From contig NZ_CAUZLM010000005.1 in the NCBI RefSeq assembly GCF_963580165.1, forward strand, positions 124,001-188,000: a stretch of 64,000 nucleotides of DNA, read 5' to 3'. A program made the translations under genes and the position numbers. A model generated the notes under the pieces. The model searched no databases. It saw only the letters and a list, made by a program, of their open reading frames with translations, and was not told the DNA's origin. The stretch is from Fructobacillus evanidus. Lineage in GTDB: Bacteria > Bacillota > Bacilli > Lactobacillales > Lactobacillaceae. Positions 49,098 through 57,304 of this stretch are shown piece after piece. Every line of letters begins with the position of its first letter. The first letter of the stretch is position 1.

Positions 49098-49989
49098 CTC
49101 GGTCACCTCCAGTCAAAGAATTTGGCACGGTTACCTGATTCCAATCGACCTGGCCCTTGATTTGCTCGGCCAAGTCTGCCACTGATTTTGGCAAATGGTC
49201 AAAATGATAACCGTGGTCTTCGAGGTCCTTGGCGAAAGCCACCGGCTCCGGCAAGTCCAAGGCGTGGTCCAAGAACCACTGGCGGTCACGCAAAAAAAGC
49301 TGGTCGGGGGCTTCAATAGCCGCCACACGACCGTCCTGCATCACGACCACTTGGTCTGCGAGCGCTAGCACCTGGTCCATCTGGTGAGAAATCAGGACCA
49401 CTGTCTTCTGGGTGGCCTTTAGCTCCTGGAGCAAGTCCAACAGTTCCTCTTGCCCCTTGGGGTCGAGACCGGCCGCTGGTTCATCAAAAACCATGGCCTG
49501 CGGATCCATAGCTAAGACGCCCGCCAGCGCCACTCGGCGCATTTGTCCACCCGAAAGGTCAAAGGGCGAGTGTTGCCAGAATTTTTCCTTCAGCCCAACC
49601 TGAACCAACGCCTTTTTCGCGAGGGCTTCCGCCTCTTCATCGTTTTTGCCAAAGTTTTTGGGGCCATACATGACATCCTCTAAAACTGTGCTAGCAAAGA
49701 GCTGATTTTCCGGAAATTGGAAAACCATCCCCACCTGCGCGCGGACTGGTCCCAACGCCTTTTCCTTGGTCTTACTGGTGACAACTTGGTCGCCAACCAC
49801 AACTTGTCCACCGCTTGGCAACAAGAGCGCGTTCAGATGCTGAACCAAGGTTGACTTGCCCGACCCAGTTTGGCCGACAATGGCGGTAATCTGACCGGGT
49901 TCAACCGTTAAATTAATATCGTCGAGAATCTGCTTCGCATTTTTCCCGGCGCCATAGTGAAAGCTTAATCCTTCAATGTTGATAGCCAT
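49090..49989 (-). CDS. ecfA2: ECF transporter ATP-binding protein EcfA2
   Basis: 299 residues. Walker A GQTGSGKST near 39, Q-loop FQFPENQLF near 90, signature LSGGQMRRVALAGVLA near 142, Walker B AMVFDEPAAGLDP near 163, H-loop ISHQMD near 200. The 'FPENQLF' Q-loop and DEPAAGLDP are typical of the EcfA' subunit. AGGAG precedes the ATG at 49989, which lies 25 bases inside the ecfA1 coding sequence. Confidence 0.95.
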   Translation of the reverse strand: MAINIEGLSFHYGAGKNAKQILDDINLTVEPGQITAIVGQTGSGKSTLVQHLNALLLPSGGQVVVGDQVVTSKTKEKALGPVRAQVGMVFQFPENQLFASTVLEDVMYGPKNFGKNDEEAEALAKKALVQVGLKEKFWQHSPFDLSGGQMRRVALAGVLAMDPQAMVFDEPAAGLDPKGQEELLDLLQELKATQKTVVLISHQMDQVLALADQVVVMQDGRVAAIEAPDQLFLRDRQWFLDHALDLPEPVAFAKDLEDHGYHFDHLPKSVADLAEQIKGQVDWNQVTVPNSLTGGDRDE

Positions 49990-50786
49990 GCTGCCAACTC
50001 CTGCTTCGTTACATACTGGTTGGGGGCCTTTGGCAAGGCCTGGGCCAACTGAGACTCAAACGGTTGGTCTAAGCCAAGCTCTTTGAGTGCCTGTCCCTGG
50101 ACAAAGAGGTCCTGTGGTCGTTCGTCAAAGGCTAACTGACCGTCATTGATGACGACCACGCGGTCTGCCAAGGCAGCCTCCGCCATATCATGGGTGATGA
50201 CGATGAGCGTCAATTGATCCTGATACTGATTTTTCAGGTCCTTTAAAGTCTGCAAAACAGCACTCTTCCCGGCTGGATCAAGCATGGCCGTTGCTTCATC
50301 TAGAATAATCACCTTGGGCTTAAGGGCCAAGACAGATGCCAAAGCGACTCGCTGCTTCTGGCCACCCGAGAGCGTGTGTGGTTCCCGGTCGGCAAAATCA
50401 GCCATCCCCACCTGCTTCAAGGCCGCCTCAATCATCTTCGGCATTTCCTCAGATGGTACCTGGCGGTTTTCCAAACCAAAGGCAACATCATCGGCGACGG
50501 TAGCGCCGACAAACTGGTTATCTGGGTTTTGAAAAACCATCCCCACCTGGGCACGGGCTTCTGCCAGTGTCTCAACGGTCAGTTGCTGACCAAAGATACT
50601 AATCGTACCACTGTTGGCTTCTAAGAGGCCCAGGATTAGCTTGGCGAGCGTCGATTTCCCCGATCCGTTATGGCCGACAATCGACAGCCATTGGCCCTCT
50701 TGGACTTCGAGGTCAAAATCATGAAAGAGTGGGTCCTGGTCTGGGTACCCATAAGTCAAATTGTTAATTGTAATTGCGTTTGTCAT
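49965..50786 (-). CDS. ecfA1: ECF transporter ATP-binding protein EcfA1
   Basis: 273 residues. Walker A GHNGSGKST near 38, Q-loop FQNPDNQFV near 87, signature LSGGQKQRVALASVLA near 138, Walker B VIILDEATAMLDP near 160, H-loop THDMAEA near 197. DEATAMLDP and FQNPDNQF mark EcfA1. The ATG at 50786 has no good ribosome binding site, but a TGGTAAAAT extended -10 box ends only 8 bases upstream. The mRNA may therefore be nearly leaderless if transcribed from it. In related species this gene follows rplQ directly; here 4.5 kb intervene. Confidence 0.93.
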   Translation of the reverse strand: MTNAITINNLTYGYPDQDPLFHDFDLEVQEGQWLSIVGHNGSGKSTLAKLILGLLEANSGTISIFGQQLTVETLAEARAQVGMVFQNPDNQFVGATVADDVAFGLENRQVPSEEMPKMIEAALKQVGMADFADREPHTLSGGQKQRVALASVLALKPKVIILDEATAMLDPAGKSAVLQTLKDLKNQYQDQLTLIVITHDMAEAALADRVVVINDGQLAFDERPQDLFVQGQALKELGLDQPFESQLAQALPKAPNQYVTKQELAAWLSTLKD

Positions 50787-50793
50787 TATCAAA

Positions 50794-50802
50794 CATTTTA
50801 CC
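50794..50802 (-). promoter_or_regulatory. Extended -10 element directly before ecfA1
   Basis: TGGTAAAAT on the minus strand, ending 8 bases before the ecfA1 start codon. No good -35 box is visible at 16-18 bases, so it would rely on the TG extension. Confidence 0.4.
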
Positions 50803-50899
50803 ATATTTGTGGGCTAAGGGCCGGTCGCAGTGCCTTGCTTGGCAACAAGTTTGAAACGAACCAATTTTTGTTTGCCTGAGATAGTTGACGAGGGCCACT

Positions 50900-50927
50900 A
50901 AAAAAGTCGACCAGTATGGTCGACTTG
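50900..50927 (-). terminator. Terminator after the LytTR/ABC operon
   Basis: Perfect stem AAGTCGACC / GGTCGACTT (50904-50912 with 50918-50926), with a minus-strand T run. It insulates the ecf genes from the inserted block. Confidence 0.88.
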
Positions 50928-50935
50928 TTATTCAA

Positions 50936-51028
50936 TCCTTAGGCGGCAGCCCTTAAGGTTCTCGTGGGCACCGCAATCCTTAGACCTCGGGCTTAAAAAT
51001 CCTCTGCCGGTTCTCGTAAGGCACCGAT
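50936..51028. repeat. Two imperfect direct repeats after DUF3021 gene
   Basis: CAATCCTTAG...GGTTCTCGTGGGCACCG is followed by CAATCCTTAG...GGTTCTCGTAAGGCACCG; the second copy abuts the DUF3021 stop at 51030. It looks like a decayed local duplication. Confidence 0.55.
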
Positions 51029-51029
51029 T

Positions 51030-51422
51030 TCATTTTGTCTGGGCCTTTTTCAAGGCGGCGTTAATCCGATCCACCTGCGTTTGCTGGTCAACCTTGATAA
51101 TCAACCAAATCACCAGGTAGGCAGTCACAAAAATCAACCAAAAGTTCAGGTTTAAGATGCCATGAAAGACACCGGTCAACCGGTCAGTGAGAACGACCAA
51201 GGCAAAGGTGCCCAACAGGTGAATGATAATGGCTGCCAAATAAGATAGACGGTCAATGGTAAAAATCAAGGTTAATAAGCCAATCGCAGCGCTCATCAAC
51301 AAAACACCAACGATATCCTTCGTTGTGATTTCAATTGTTTGAGCAGAAACCAGCAGAGCCAGTAAGTAGGTTAACGCACCGTATTCCATACCACGGATCA
51401 TTTTTAAGAATATTTTCTTCAT
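51030..51422 (-). CDS. DUF3021 family membrane protein
   Basis: 130 residues, four predicted helices, of the DUF3021 family that is almost always encoded beside a LytTR regulator. In other Firmicutes such membrane proteins restrain the paired LytTR transcription factor (LytTR regulatory system). The ATG at 51422 is 8 bases behind the LytTR gene stop, with a weak GGAGAC site. The short C-terminal tail is basic and coiled (QQTQVDRINAALKKAQTK). Anti-activator role is inferred from family context. Confidence 0.82.
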   Translation of the reverse strand: MKKIFLKMIRGMEYGALTYLLALLVSAQTIEITTKDIVGVLLMSAAIGLLTLIFTIDRLSYLAAIIIHLLGTFALVVLTDRLTGVFHGILNLNFWLIFVTAYLVIWLIIKVDQQTQVDRINAALKKAQTK

Positions 51423-51430
51423 TTTGTCTC

Positions 51431-52045
51431 CTATAAACCCAAGTGGGCCATCAGGGTCTTCACATAACGCCGGCTGACTAAGGCCTGATTGCCACCAGCC
51501 AATTCCGCCGTCATATTCCCAGAAAAGCTGTTTGACAGCGATTGCAAGTGGTCAAGGTTGATCACGGCGTGCTTGGAAATTTGGACAAAGTTCGCCTGAC
51601 CCATTCGGTCAACAAAATGTCCTAACCGCTCCTTCGCCAAAACCTGCTGGTTTGTAGTCGTAATGACGAGCTGACCAGCCTCCACATCAATTAAAATCAG
51701 GTCGGCCACCTTCAACAAAATAATTTCATCGGCTGTCTTGACCGAGAGAATACCGGATTGAGCGGTCGTTGCCTGCGCGGCAGAAGGCGTCGAGTGGTCG
51801 ACACCCTCTGTCAAATTTGATTGTGCCGGCTGGTCCGTGGGCTCCTGTGAATCCGCCGACGTCGATCGGTCAGCCATTACGACAGGCGATTTTAGCGATG
51901 CGTCTGGATTAGACGCTTCTCTCGATTGGTAGCGCCGCAAATAAGCCAACAAGTCGGCCACCTCTTGGTTAGCTTCTACCGCCTCAACCGTGACTTCTAC
52001 CTGGTCAGCTTTCATTTGCTGATTTTTACGAAAATGAACTTCCAC
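51431..52045 (-). CDS. LytTR DNA-binding transcriptional regulator
   Basis: 204 residues. The C-terminal LytTR domain (about 110-204) is clear: ILSVKTADEIILLKVADLILIDVEAGQLVITT, then FVQISKHAVINLDHLQSLSNSFSGNMTAEL and VSRRYVKTLMAHLGL. Relatives are about 150 residues. Here a Ser/Thr/Ala/Gln/Pro-rich linker of about 50 residues (45-95) is inserted between the N-terminal part and LytTR. The start is a GTG at 52045 with GGAGA 8 bases upstream, not the longer in-frame ATG that overlaps the permease gene. Likely activates its own operon through the direct repeat at 53859-53888. Confidence 0.88.
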   Translation of the reverse strand: MEVHFRKNQQMKADQVEVTVEAVEANQEVADLLAYLRRYQSREASNPDASLKSPVVMADRSTSADSQEPTDQPAQSNLTEGVDHSTPSAAQATTAQSGILSVKTADEIILLKVADLILIDVEAGQLVITTTNQQVLAKERLGHFVDRMGQANFVQISKHAVINLDHLQSLSNSFSGNMTAELAGGNQALVSRRYVKTLMAHLGL

Positions 52046-52064
52046 TAAGCTTCTCCAACAAATT

Positions 52065-52931
52065 TTATTTGGCCTTTGTTCGACCCTCACCACCATGAAG
52101 AACTTGTGCTAGTAATAAGAGACAACCAATTCCTATTAATCCTAACACAACCAGGTTGCTTTCCAGCCCCGTCAACAAGTGCCCCCATTGGGCCCGAATA
52201 CCCATTTCTTGGTCAAAGCTCTTGATGACCGCGCTCTGTCCGGCAAAAGAGGATGAGATTGTCTTGTTCATCAGCACCTGGCGGAAAAGCGTTGCCACGT
52301 AAAAGCTTGGCGTGATCTTCATCAATGTCTGGGCAAAATCAGGTAGGGAGCCGATTGGAATATAACCACCAACCAAAAAGCCACTGGCAGTCCCGACAAT
52401 CGTTGCCACCTTTGACAAATTATCGACCGTTTCAATTCGGTTCAGAATCAAGGCATTCATAATCGTCGATAAAACAGCACTTAGCAGCATGACCCAAACA
52501 AGACCTACCAAGTTTTCAACCGTCAGACTCAGGCCATCAACCATCATAAAGTAAACCGCCATCACTGCAAAAACTGCTACCTGCATCAAGAAGCCCACCA
52601 CTGCTGCACTCAAAAGATAGGCTGCCCGGCGGACAATTGGCTTGGTATCCGTCAAGAAGAGGTCCGCACTGACATGGGTCTCCTTGTCCTTCACCAGCTG
52701 TGAGAGGGCCGTCAGCGTCGTTGTGACGCCCGTAATGGCCAGAGTTCCACCAATCAACCAAGTATCAAGGAGCTGATTTTTATGAGGAACACCGGTCCAA
52801 TCCGAACTAATGCCCTTCTTCAGGAAAACAATGTAAAGAATAAAGGAAATCAAAGCGCCCATCAAGGACATCACCACGCCACTGCGGTTGCGAAAATATA
52901 ATAATTGGTTTCGTTTCATTAGGGCAAACAT
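52065..52931 (-). CDS. ABC-2 type transporter permease
   Basis: 288 residues with six predicted helices; ABC-2 fold typical of multidrug and antimicrobial-peptide exporters. GGYIPIGSLPDFAQTLMKITPSFY near 182 is the conserved ABC-2 segment before the last helices. GGAGGTG supports the ATG at 52931, which overlaps the ATPase stop (TAATG), so translation is coupled. Function is paired with the ATPase; substrate unknown. Confidence 0.87.
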   Translation of the reverse strand: MFALMKRNQLLYFRNRSGVVMSLMGALISFILYIVFLKKGISSDWTGVPHKNQLLDTWLIGGTLAITGVTTTLTALSQLVKDKETHVSADLFLTDTKPIVRRAAYLLSAAVVGFLMQVAVFAVMAVYFMMVDGLSLTVENLVGLVWVMLLSAVLSTIMNALILNRIETVDNLSKVATIVGTASGFLVGGYIPIGSLPDFAQTLMKITPSFYVATLFRQVLMNKTISSSFAGQSAVIKSFDQEMGIRAQWGHLLTGLESNLVVLGLIGIGCLLLLAQVLHGGEGRTKAK

Positions 52932-53797
52932 TAACGCACCTCCTGCCCGGTTAGGGCGATAAAGGCATCGTCCATTGTGCCTTGTAAATATTCAAAATCA
53001 GTCACGACGTCTTTATTTTGACTCAGCAAGGCAATCACTTCACTAGCCGTTAGTCCCTTGATCAGTAGCTGGCCCTCGCCTTGGTTGCTCTCAAAGTCAT
53101 AGCCCTGCCCCAACAACCGTTCTGCTCCATCAGCCTGGACCTCCAAGCGCAATTGACTCGGCGCATACTGATGTTTAATTTCCTTTGAAGACCCACTGGC
53201 AATCACCTGGCCGTGATCGATGATATAAACTTGATCAGCCTGGTCGGTTTCATCCAAGTAATGCGTCGTCAACACAATCGTTAGCTGGTCTTTTTTCTGC
53301 AAATCTGCTAACAGGTACCAAATTGCTCGCCTGGTTTGAATATCCAAACCGGTCGTTGGTTCATCTAAGAAAAGAATATCCGGCTTGTTCAGCAATGCCC
53401 TGGCGATATCAACCCGTCGTTTTTGGCCACCGGATAATGTCCCATAACGTTGATTAGCAAAGGCCGTTAGCCCTAAATCATGAATTAAGCTCTCTATTCG
53501 GTCCGCGGGCACTCCCTTGTACTGGGCAGCCCGAATTGCCAGGTTTTCATGAACAGTTAATTCCCCGTCTAGGACACTGTTCTGAAAGACAACACCAATC
53601 TTGGTCTTTTCTGCGTAAACGACTTCTCCACTGGCCGCTTGATCCAAGCCCGTCAGCATCCGCATTGTGGTCGATTTACCGGCTCCATTTGGTCCGAGCA
53701 GGGCCGTTAAAGACCCCTTTTGTATTGATAAGTTAATGTGCTTAACAGCTTCAAAGCTGCCATAGCGTTGACTCAAGTTCATTGCTTTTAAAATCAT
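52931..53797 (-). CDS. ABC transporter ATP-binding protein (DrrA/CcmA type)
   Basis: 288 residues. Walker A GPNGAGKSTTMR near 37, Q-loop VFQNSVLD near 75, signature LSGGQKRRVDIARAL near 126, Walker B ILFLDEPTTGLD near 146, H-loop TTHYLDE near 181. The C-terminal 80 residues are of the drug-exporter type. A strong GGAGGAG site fixes the ATG at 53797. First gene of the four-gene operon with ABC-2 permease, LytTR and DUF3021. Confidence 0.93.
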   Translation of the reverse strand: MILKAMNLSQRYGSFEAVKHINLSIQKGSLTALLGPNGAGKSTTMRMLTGLDQAASGEVVYAEKTKIGVVFQNSVLDGELTVHENLAIRAAQYKGVPADRIESLIHDLGLTAFANQRYGTLSGGQKRRVDIARALLNKPDILFLDEPTTGLDIQTRRAIWYLLADLQKKDQLTIVLTTHYLDETDQADQVYIIDHGQVIASGSSKEIKHQYAPSQLRLEVQADGAERLLGQGYDFESNQGEGQLLIKGLTASEVIALLSQNKDVVTDFEYLQGTMDDAFIALTGQEVR

Positions 53798-53819
53798 CTG
53801 TCTCTCCTCCAACGTCTTT

Positions 53820-53888
53820 ATTCTAACCATATCTTGGTTTGATGTCTCGCACTCTCCGCTAAGCGGTTTGGTTTTGACCCCAAGCGGT
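53820..53888 (-). promoter_or_regulatory. LytTR direct-repeat site and promoter of the ABC-2/LytTR operon
   Basis: On the minus strand, 9-mers ACCGCTTGG (53880-53888) and ACCGCTTAG (53859-53867) are direct repeats with a 21-base period, the usual geometry of a LytTR site. The -35 GAGACA (53843-53848) lies 10 bases beyond the second repeat, then a 17-base spacer and -10 TAGAAT (53820-53825). Activator position, spacing and boxes all fit positive autoregulation. Confidence 0.7.
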
Positions 53889-53992
53889 TAAAAAATCAGT
53901 AGAGTTAACAGTTTTCTCGCTGATTTTTGAATATTTTTTGAATTAATTCTAATTCATGTCATCACATTCCACATTATCTGCATTTTTATAAA

Positions 53993-54007
53993 AAACCTGT
54001 GTATAAT
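53993..54007 (+). promoter_or_regulatory. Extended -10 promoter of the NADH dehydrogenase gene
   Basis: TGTGTATAAT with a perfect -10 (54002-54007); only a poor -35 (TGCATT-like) at 17 bases. The transcript would carry a leader of about 25 bases. Confidence 0.65.
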
Positions 54008-54039
54008 AGGTTGAAATAGAGGAAAAAAGGGATTCATGA

Positions 54040-55263
54040 ATGTCCAAAAAAACCATTGCAATCGTCGGAGCAGGATTATCTGGCGTTTACATTGCTAAGC
54101 GGTTAGCCCGCAAACTTCGCAGAACTGACCACCAGATTCTGCTTTTTAATGATGACAGCGACGCAATGACCTTACAAAGCGTCTTACCACAGCTCGCCGT
54201 CAATACTGTTCCCGTCGAAAGCGCTCGGTACGATCTTTACCAACTTTTTAAAGGCGACAAAAACGTCACCTTTATTAACCAGCGGGTTGACGACATCAAC
54301 TTTAACCATCGCCTGTTGATGACTAAGAAAAATGATTACCACTATGACTATCTGATCTTAACAACCGGTAGTATTGGTTCTGCCTTTGGTATTCCAGGTG
54401 TTGTCGAGCACGCCATATTGTTTAACTCATTTGATGGGGCATTGGCGGTTCGAGCTGATTTAGAGGAATTTTTGGAACAGCAAAAAACCAATCCTGAAAA
54501 AAGCCTCAACATTACAGTGGTTGGCGGTGGCCCAAGTGGGGTTGAGTTAATGGCCGAATTAGCCAGCTTTAAAAACCATCACCAAATTGATCCAACACGA
54601 ATTACATTAACCCTGGTTAATGCCAGTCAAGTTCTCCTCCCTGCCTTAACGGAACCTGAGTTAAGTCAAAAAGCGAAAGACTTTTTGACCAAACGTGGTG
54701 TTGAGGTCTTAAATGATACGCGAGTATTGGGGATGACCAAGCACCGCCTGACCTTGCTGGACGGACAGCAACTATTAACCGACAAGGTCTATTGGGCAAC
54801 TGGTTTACAAGTTGAGCCAATGGCTAATCGTTGGGGAATTGCCATCAATGACCATGGACAACTAACTGTCGATAAGCACTTCCGTGTCCTGACAGAAGAA
54901 GGTATACCGCTATCAAACGTCTTTGCGGCCGGTAACATTGCTGCCTTCACCCAAAATAATCAGGAGGGACTGCCACAATTAGCGCTGGCAGCCGAATACG
55001 CGGGTAATATCATTATCAATAGACTGATTTACCAATTAGGATTAGCTAAGGACCATGGCAAAAGCGCCAAGGAGCAAAAGAATCCTGGCTATTTTGTTTC
55101 CCTTGGTAAAAACTACGGTCTTTCAAATGCCTATGGTCGCAATGGTTCTGCGGGACTTTTTGCTCGCTGGGCGAAGCATGCCATTAACCTATCCTTTTTC
55201 GCTGGAATTGGGTCTGCTTATGGCTTCTTCCGTTACTTCCGTTACGGGCGTCCTAAGCATTAA
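54040..55263 (+). CDS. FAD-dependent NADH dehydrogenase (type II, Ndh-like)
   Basis: 407 residues. N-terminal FAD motif IAIVGAGLSGVYIAKRLARKL (residues 5-25), central NAD motif ITVVGGGPSGVELMAELA near 161, and FAAGNIAA near 297, the second FAD segment. It lacks added transmembrane helices, as expected for monotopic NDH-2 enzymes that pass electrons from NADH to quinones. The N-terminal segment (MTLQSVLPQLAVNTV) differs from classic Ndh, so another pyridine-nucleotide-disulfide-type oxidoreductase is possible. AAAAGGG precedes the ATG at 54040. Plus-strand gene between the LytTR operon and rplQ. Confidence 0.8.
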   Translation: MSKKTIAIVGAGLSGVYIAKRLARKLRRTDHQILLFNDDSDAMTLQSVLPQLAVNTVPVESARYDLYQLFKGDKNVTFINQRVDDINFNHRLLMTKKNDYHYDYLILTTGSIGSAFGIPGVVEHAILFNSFDGALAVRADLEEFLEQQKTNPEKSLNITVVGGGPSGVELMAELASFKNHHQIDPTRITLTLVNASQVLLPALTEPELSQKAKDFLTKRGVEVLNDTRVLGMTKHRLTLLDGQQLLTDKVYWATGLQVEPMANRWGIAINDHGQLTVDKHFRVLTEEGIPLSNVFAAGNIAAFTQNNQEGLPQLALAAEYAGNIIINRLIYQLGLAKDHGKSAKEQKNPGYFVSLGKNYGLSNAYGRNGSAGLFARWAKHAINLSFFAGIGSAYGFFRYFRYGRPKH

Positions 55264-55281
55264 TTAACTTCATGACAAACA

Positions 55282-55320
55282 AAAAAGCTCGAAACCAATT
55301 AAGGTTTCGAGCTTTTTGCT
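55282..55320. terminator. Bidirectional terminator between ndh-like gene and rplQ
   Basis: Perfect 11-bp stem AGCTCGAAACC / GGTTTCGAGCT (55286-55296 with 55303-55313) with A and T runs. It ends the ribosomal operon on the minus strand and the oxidoreductase gene on the plus strand. Confidence 0.92.
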
Positions 55321-55330
55321 TATCGAGAAA

Positions 55331-55714
55331 TTAGTCAACTAACTCCAAGATAACCATTTGTGCAGCGTCGCCACGACGTTGAACAGTCTTTAAGATGCGA
55401 GTGTAACCACCATTACGTTCTGCAAAACGTGGTGACACTTCTTCAAACAACTTTTGCAAAGCAGTTTGTACGCGAATGTTGTCGCCATCTTCCTTGACAT
55501 CAGCAACTTCGTTACGCACGAACTTAGCAGCCTTACGACGGGCAGCCAAATCAGCATGCTTACCAAGCGTGATCATCTTGTCAGCTGTCTTGCGAACTTC
55601 CTTGGCACGGGCTTCAGTAGTTTGAATCCGACCATTGATCAACAAGTCAGTAGTCAAGTCACGCAACATTGCCTTACGTTGTGATGAAGTACGGCCTAGC
55701 TTACGGTATGACAT
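55331..55714 (-). CDS. rplQ: 50S ribosomal protein L17
   Basis: 127 residues. MSYRKLGRTSSQRKAMLRDL start and RRKAAKFV / GYTRILKTVQRRGDAAQM segments are L17 signatures. Last gene of the long ribosomal operon, directly before a bidirectional terminator. Confidence 0.97.
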   Translation of the reverse strand: MSYRKLGRTSSQRKAMLRDLTTDLLINGRIQTTEARAKEVRKTADKMITLGKHADLAARRKAAKFVRNEVADVKEDGDNIRVQTALQKLFEEVSPRFAERNGGYTRILKTVQRRGDAAQMVILELVD

Positions 55715-55750
55715 CGGTTAATCCTCCTTTTTCTAAACTTTTGATGAATA

Positions 55751-56695
55751 TTAATCTTCTTGACGGAAGCCTAAGCCCATTTCGGTCAACTTCTCTTGAA
55801 TTTCGTCTAATGACTTACGTCCTAAGTTACGGACCTTCATCATGTCGGCTTCTGAGCGATCAGTCAACTCTTCAATCGTGTTGATTCCTGCTCGCTTCAA
55901 GCAGTTGTATGAACGAACGGACAAGTCCAAGTCTTCGATTGGAGCGGCATCAGCTGCAGTACTTGTAGCCTTTTCCGTTTCAACCATGACTTTAGTCTCT
56001 TGGGCAACAGGGGAAATATCCGTGAACAAGTTCAAGTGTTCTGTTAGAATCTTTGAACCAAGACTCAAAGCATCACTTGGCTTGATTGAACCATTAGTCC
56101 AAACTTCCATGGTCAGCTTATCGTAATCGTCGCGAGAACCAACACGCTTGTTTTCAACGTGGTAGTTAACTCGTTCGATTGGTGTATAAATCGAATCAAC
56201 CGTTAAAACACCGATTGGCATTTCATCACGTAATTGCTTGTTTTCTTCAGCTGAAGAATAACCCCGACCCTTTACAGCCGTAACGGTCATGTGTAATGAC
56301 TTTCCAGCTGCCAAAGTTGCAATATGCAAATCTGGGTTCAAGACTTCAATGTCAGCTGATCCTGTCAAATCAGCTGCAGTAACGTCCTTTGGTCCTTGAA
56401 CATCAATTTCCAAAGCGTGCTCTTCAGCTGAGTCCGTAGCGAAAACAACTTTTTTCAAGTTCAAAATCAACTGGGTCACGTCTTCTACGACACCATCAAC
56501 GGTTGAGAATTCGTGGACCACACCGTCGATTTGGACTGTGTTGACCGCTACGCCAGGAAGCGATGATAGCAAGACACGACGAAGGGAGTTACCCAAAGTC
56601 GTACCATAGCCACGCTCCAGAGGTTCCACGATGAACTTACCGTAGTTGGCATCCTCTTCGATGTTATGAATATCTGGCTTTTCAAATTCAATCAT
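55751..56695 (-). CDS. rpoA: DNA-directed RNA polymerase subunit alpha
   Basis: 314 residues. The N-terminal assembly domain (FIVEPLERGYGTTLGNSLRRVLLSSLPG near 21) and C-terminal domain that contacts UP elements and activators (SVRSYNCLKRAGINTIEELTDRSEADMMKVRNLGRKSLDEI near 257) are intact. Located between rpsK and rplQ as usual. Confidence 0.98.
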   Translation of the reverse strand: MIEFEKPDIHNIEEDANYGKFIVEPLERGYGTTLGNSLRRVLLSSLPGVAVNTVQIDGVVHEFSTVDGVVEDVTQLILNLKKVVFATDSAEEHALEIDVQGPKDVTAADLTGSADIEVLNPDLHIATLAAGKSLHMTVTAVKGRGYSSAEENKQLRDEMPIGVLTVDSIYTPIERVNYHVENKRVGSRDDYDKLTMEVWTNGSIKPSDALSLGSKILTEHLNLFTDISPVAQETKVMVETEKATSTAADAAPIEDLDLSVRSYNCLKRAGINTIEELTDRSEADMMKVRNLGRKSLDEIQEKLTEMGLGFRQED

Positions 56696-56741
56696 CTGTT
56701 AACTCTAACCCCCTCTTTCAAAGCAAGCGCAATGAAATTAA

Positions 56742-57128
56742 TTAAACACGACGACGCTTTGGTGGGCGTGATCCGTTATGGGGAACTGGGGTAACATCCT
56801 TGATTGACGTTACTTCAAGACCAGCTGCGGCCAATGCACGAATTGCTGATTCACGACCGGAACCAGGGCCCTTAACCGTAACAGCAACAGTGCGCATGTT
56901 AACTTCCAATGCGGACTTAGCAGCTGCTTCCGCTGCTTGTTGAGCAGCGAATGGTGTTGACTTACGTGATCCCTTGAATCCAAGGGCACCAGCTGATGAC
57001 CAGGCAACAGCGTTACCTTGGGCATCGGTAATCATGACGATAGTGTTATTGAAAGTTGCGTGGATATGTGCCACACCAGATTCAATGTTCTTTTTCACAC
57101 GACGCTTGCGTGTAGTACGAACTGCCAT
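56742..57128 (-). CDS. rpsK: 30S ribosomal protein S11
   Basis: 128 residues, with GVAHIHATFNNTIVMITD near 18, GFKGSRKSTPFAAQQAAE near 50 and KDVTPVPHNGSRPPKRRRV at the C terminus. A strong AAAGGAGG site supports the ATG at 57128. Separated from rpsM by an unusual 176-base structured spacer. Confidence 0.98.
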   Translation of the reverse strand: MAVRTTRKRRVKKNIESGVAHIHATFNNTIVMITDAQGNAVAWSSAGALGFKGSRKSTPFAAQQAAEAAAKSALEVNMRTVAVTVKGPGSGRESAIRALAAAGLEVTSIKDVTPVPHNGSRPPKRRRV

Positions 57129-57304
57129 AATTTTTGCCTCCTTTTCAAATTCTTTATAATTTCTCGGGTTAGTGATGACTAACCAACATTACACAACTGT
57201 GGTTGTGATAATCATTTCTCACAAAAGTGAGGCTCTTTTAGAAAAGGACAGCAGTCTTGCGACAATATGCCGTTTTCTTGTTAAAGAGATTGGTAAAAAG
57301 TGTT
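57129..57304 (-). promoter_or_regulatory. Structured spacer between rpsM and rpsK
   Basis: 176 bases where most relatives have a short gap. On the minus strand three hairpins follow each other: CTCAC/GTGAG (57218-57231), CACAAC/GTTGTG (57192-57207) and GGTTAGT/ACTAACC (57167-57184), ending about 25 bases before the rpsK ribosome binding site. None has a T tail. It could be an mRNA-stability or translational control element; no promoter is clear. Confidence 0.4.
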
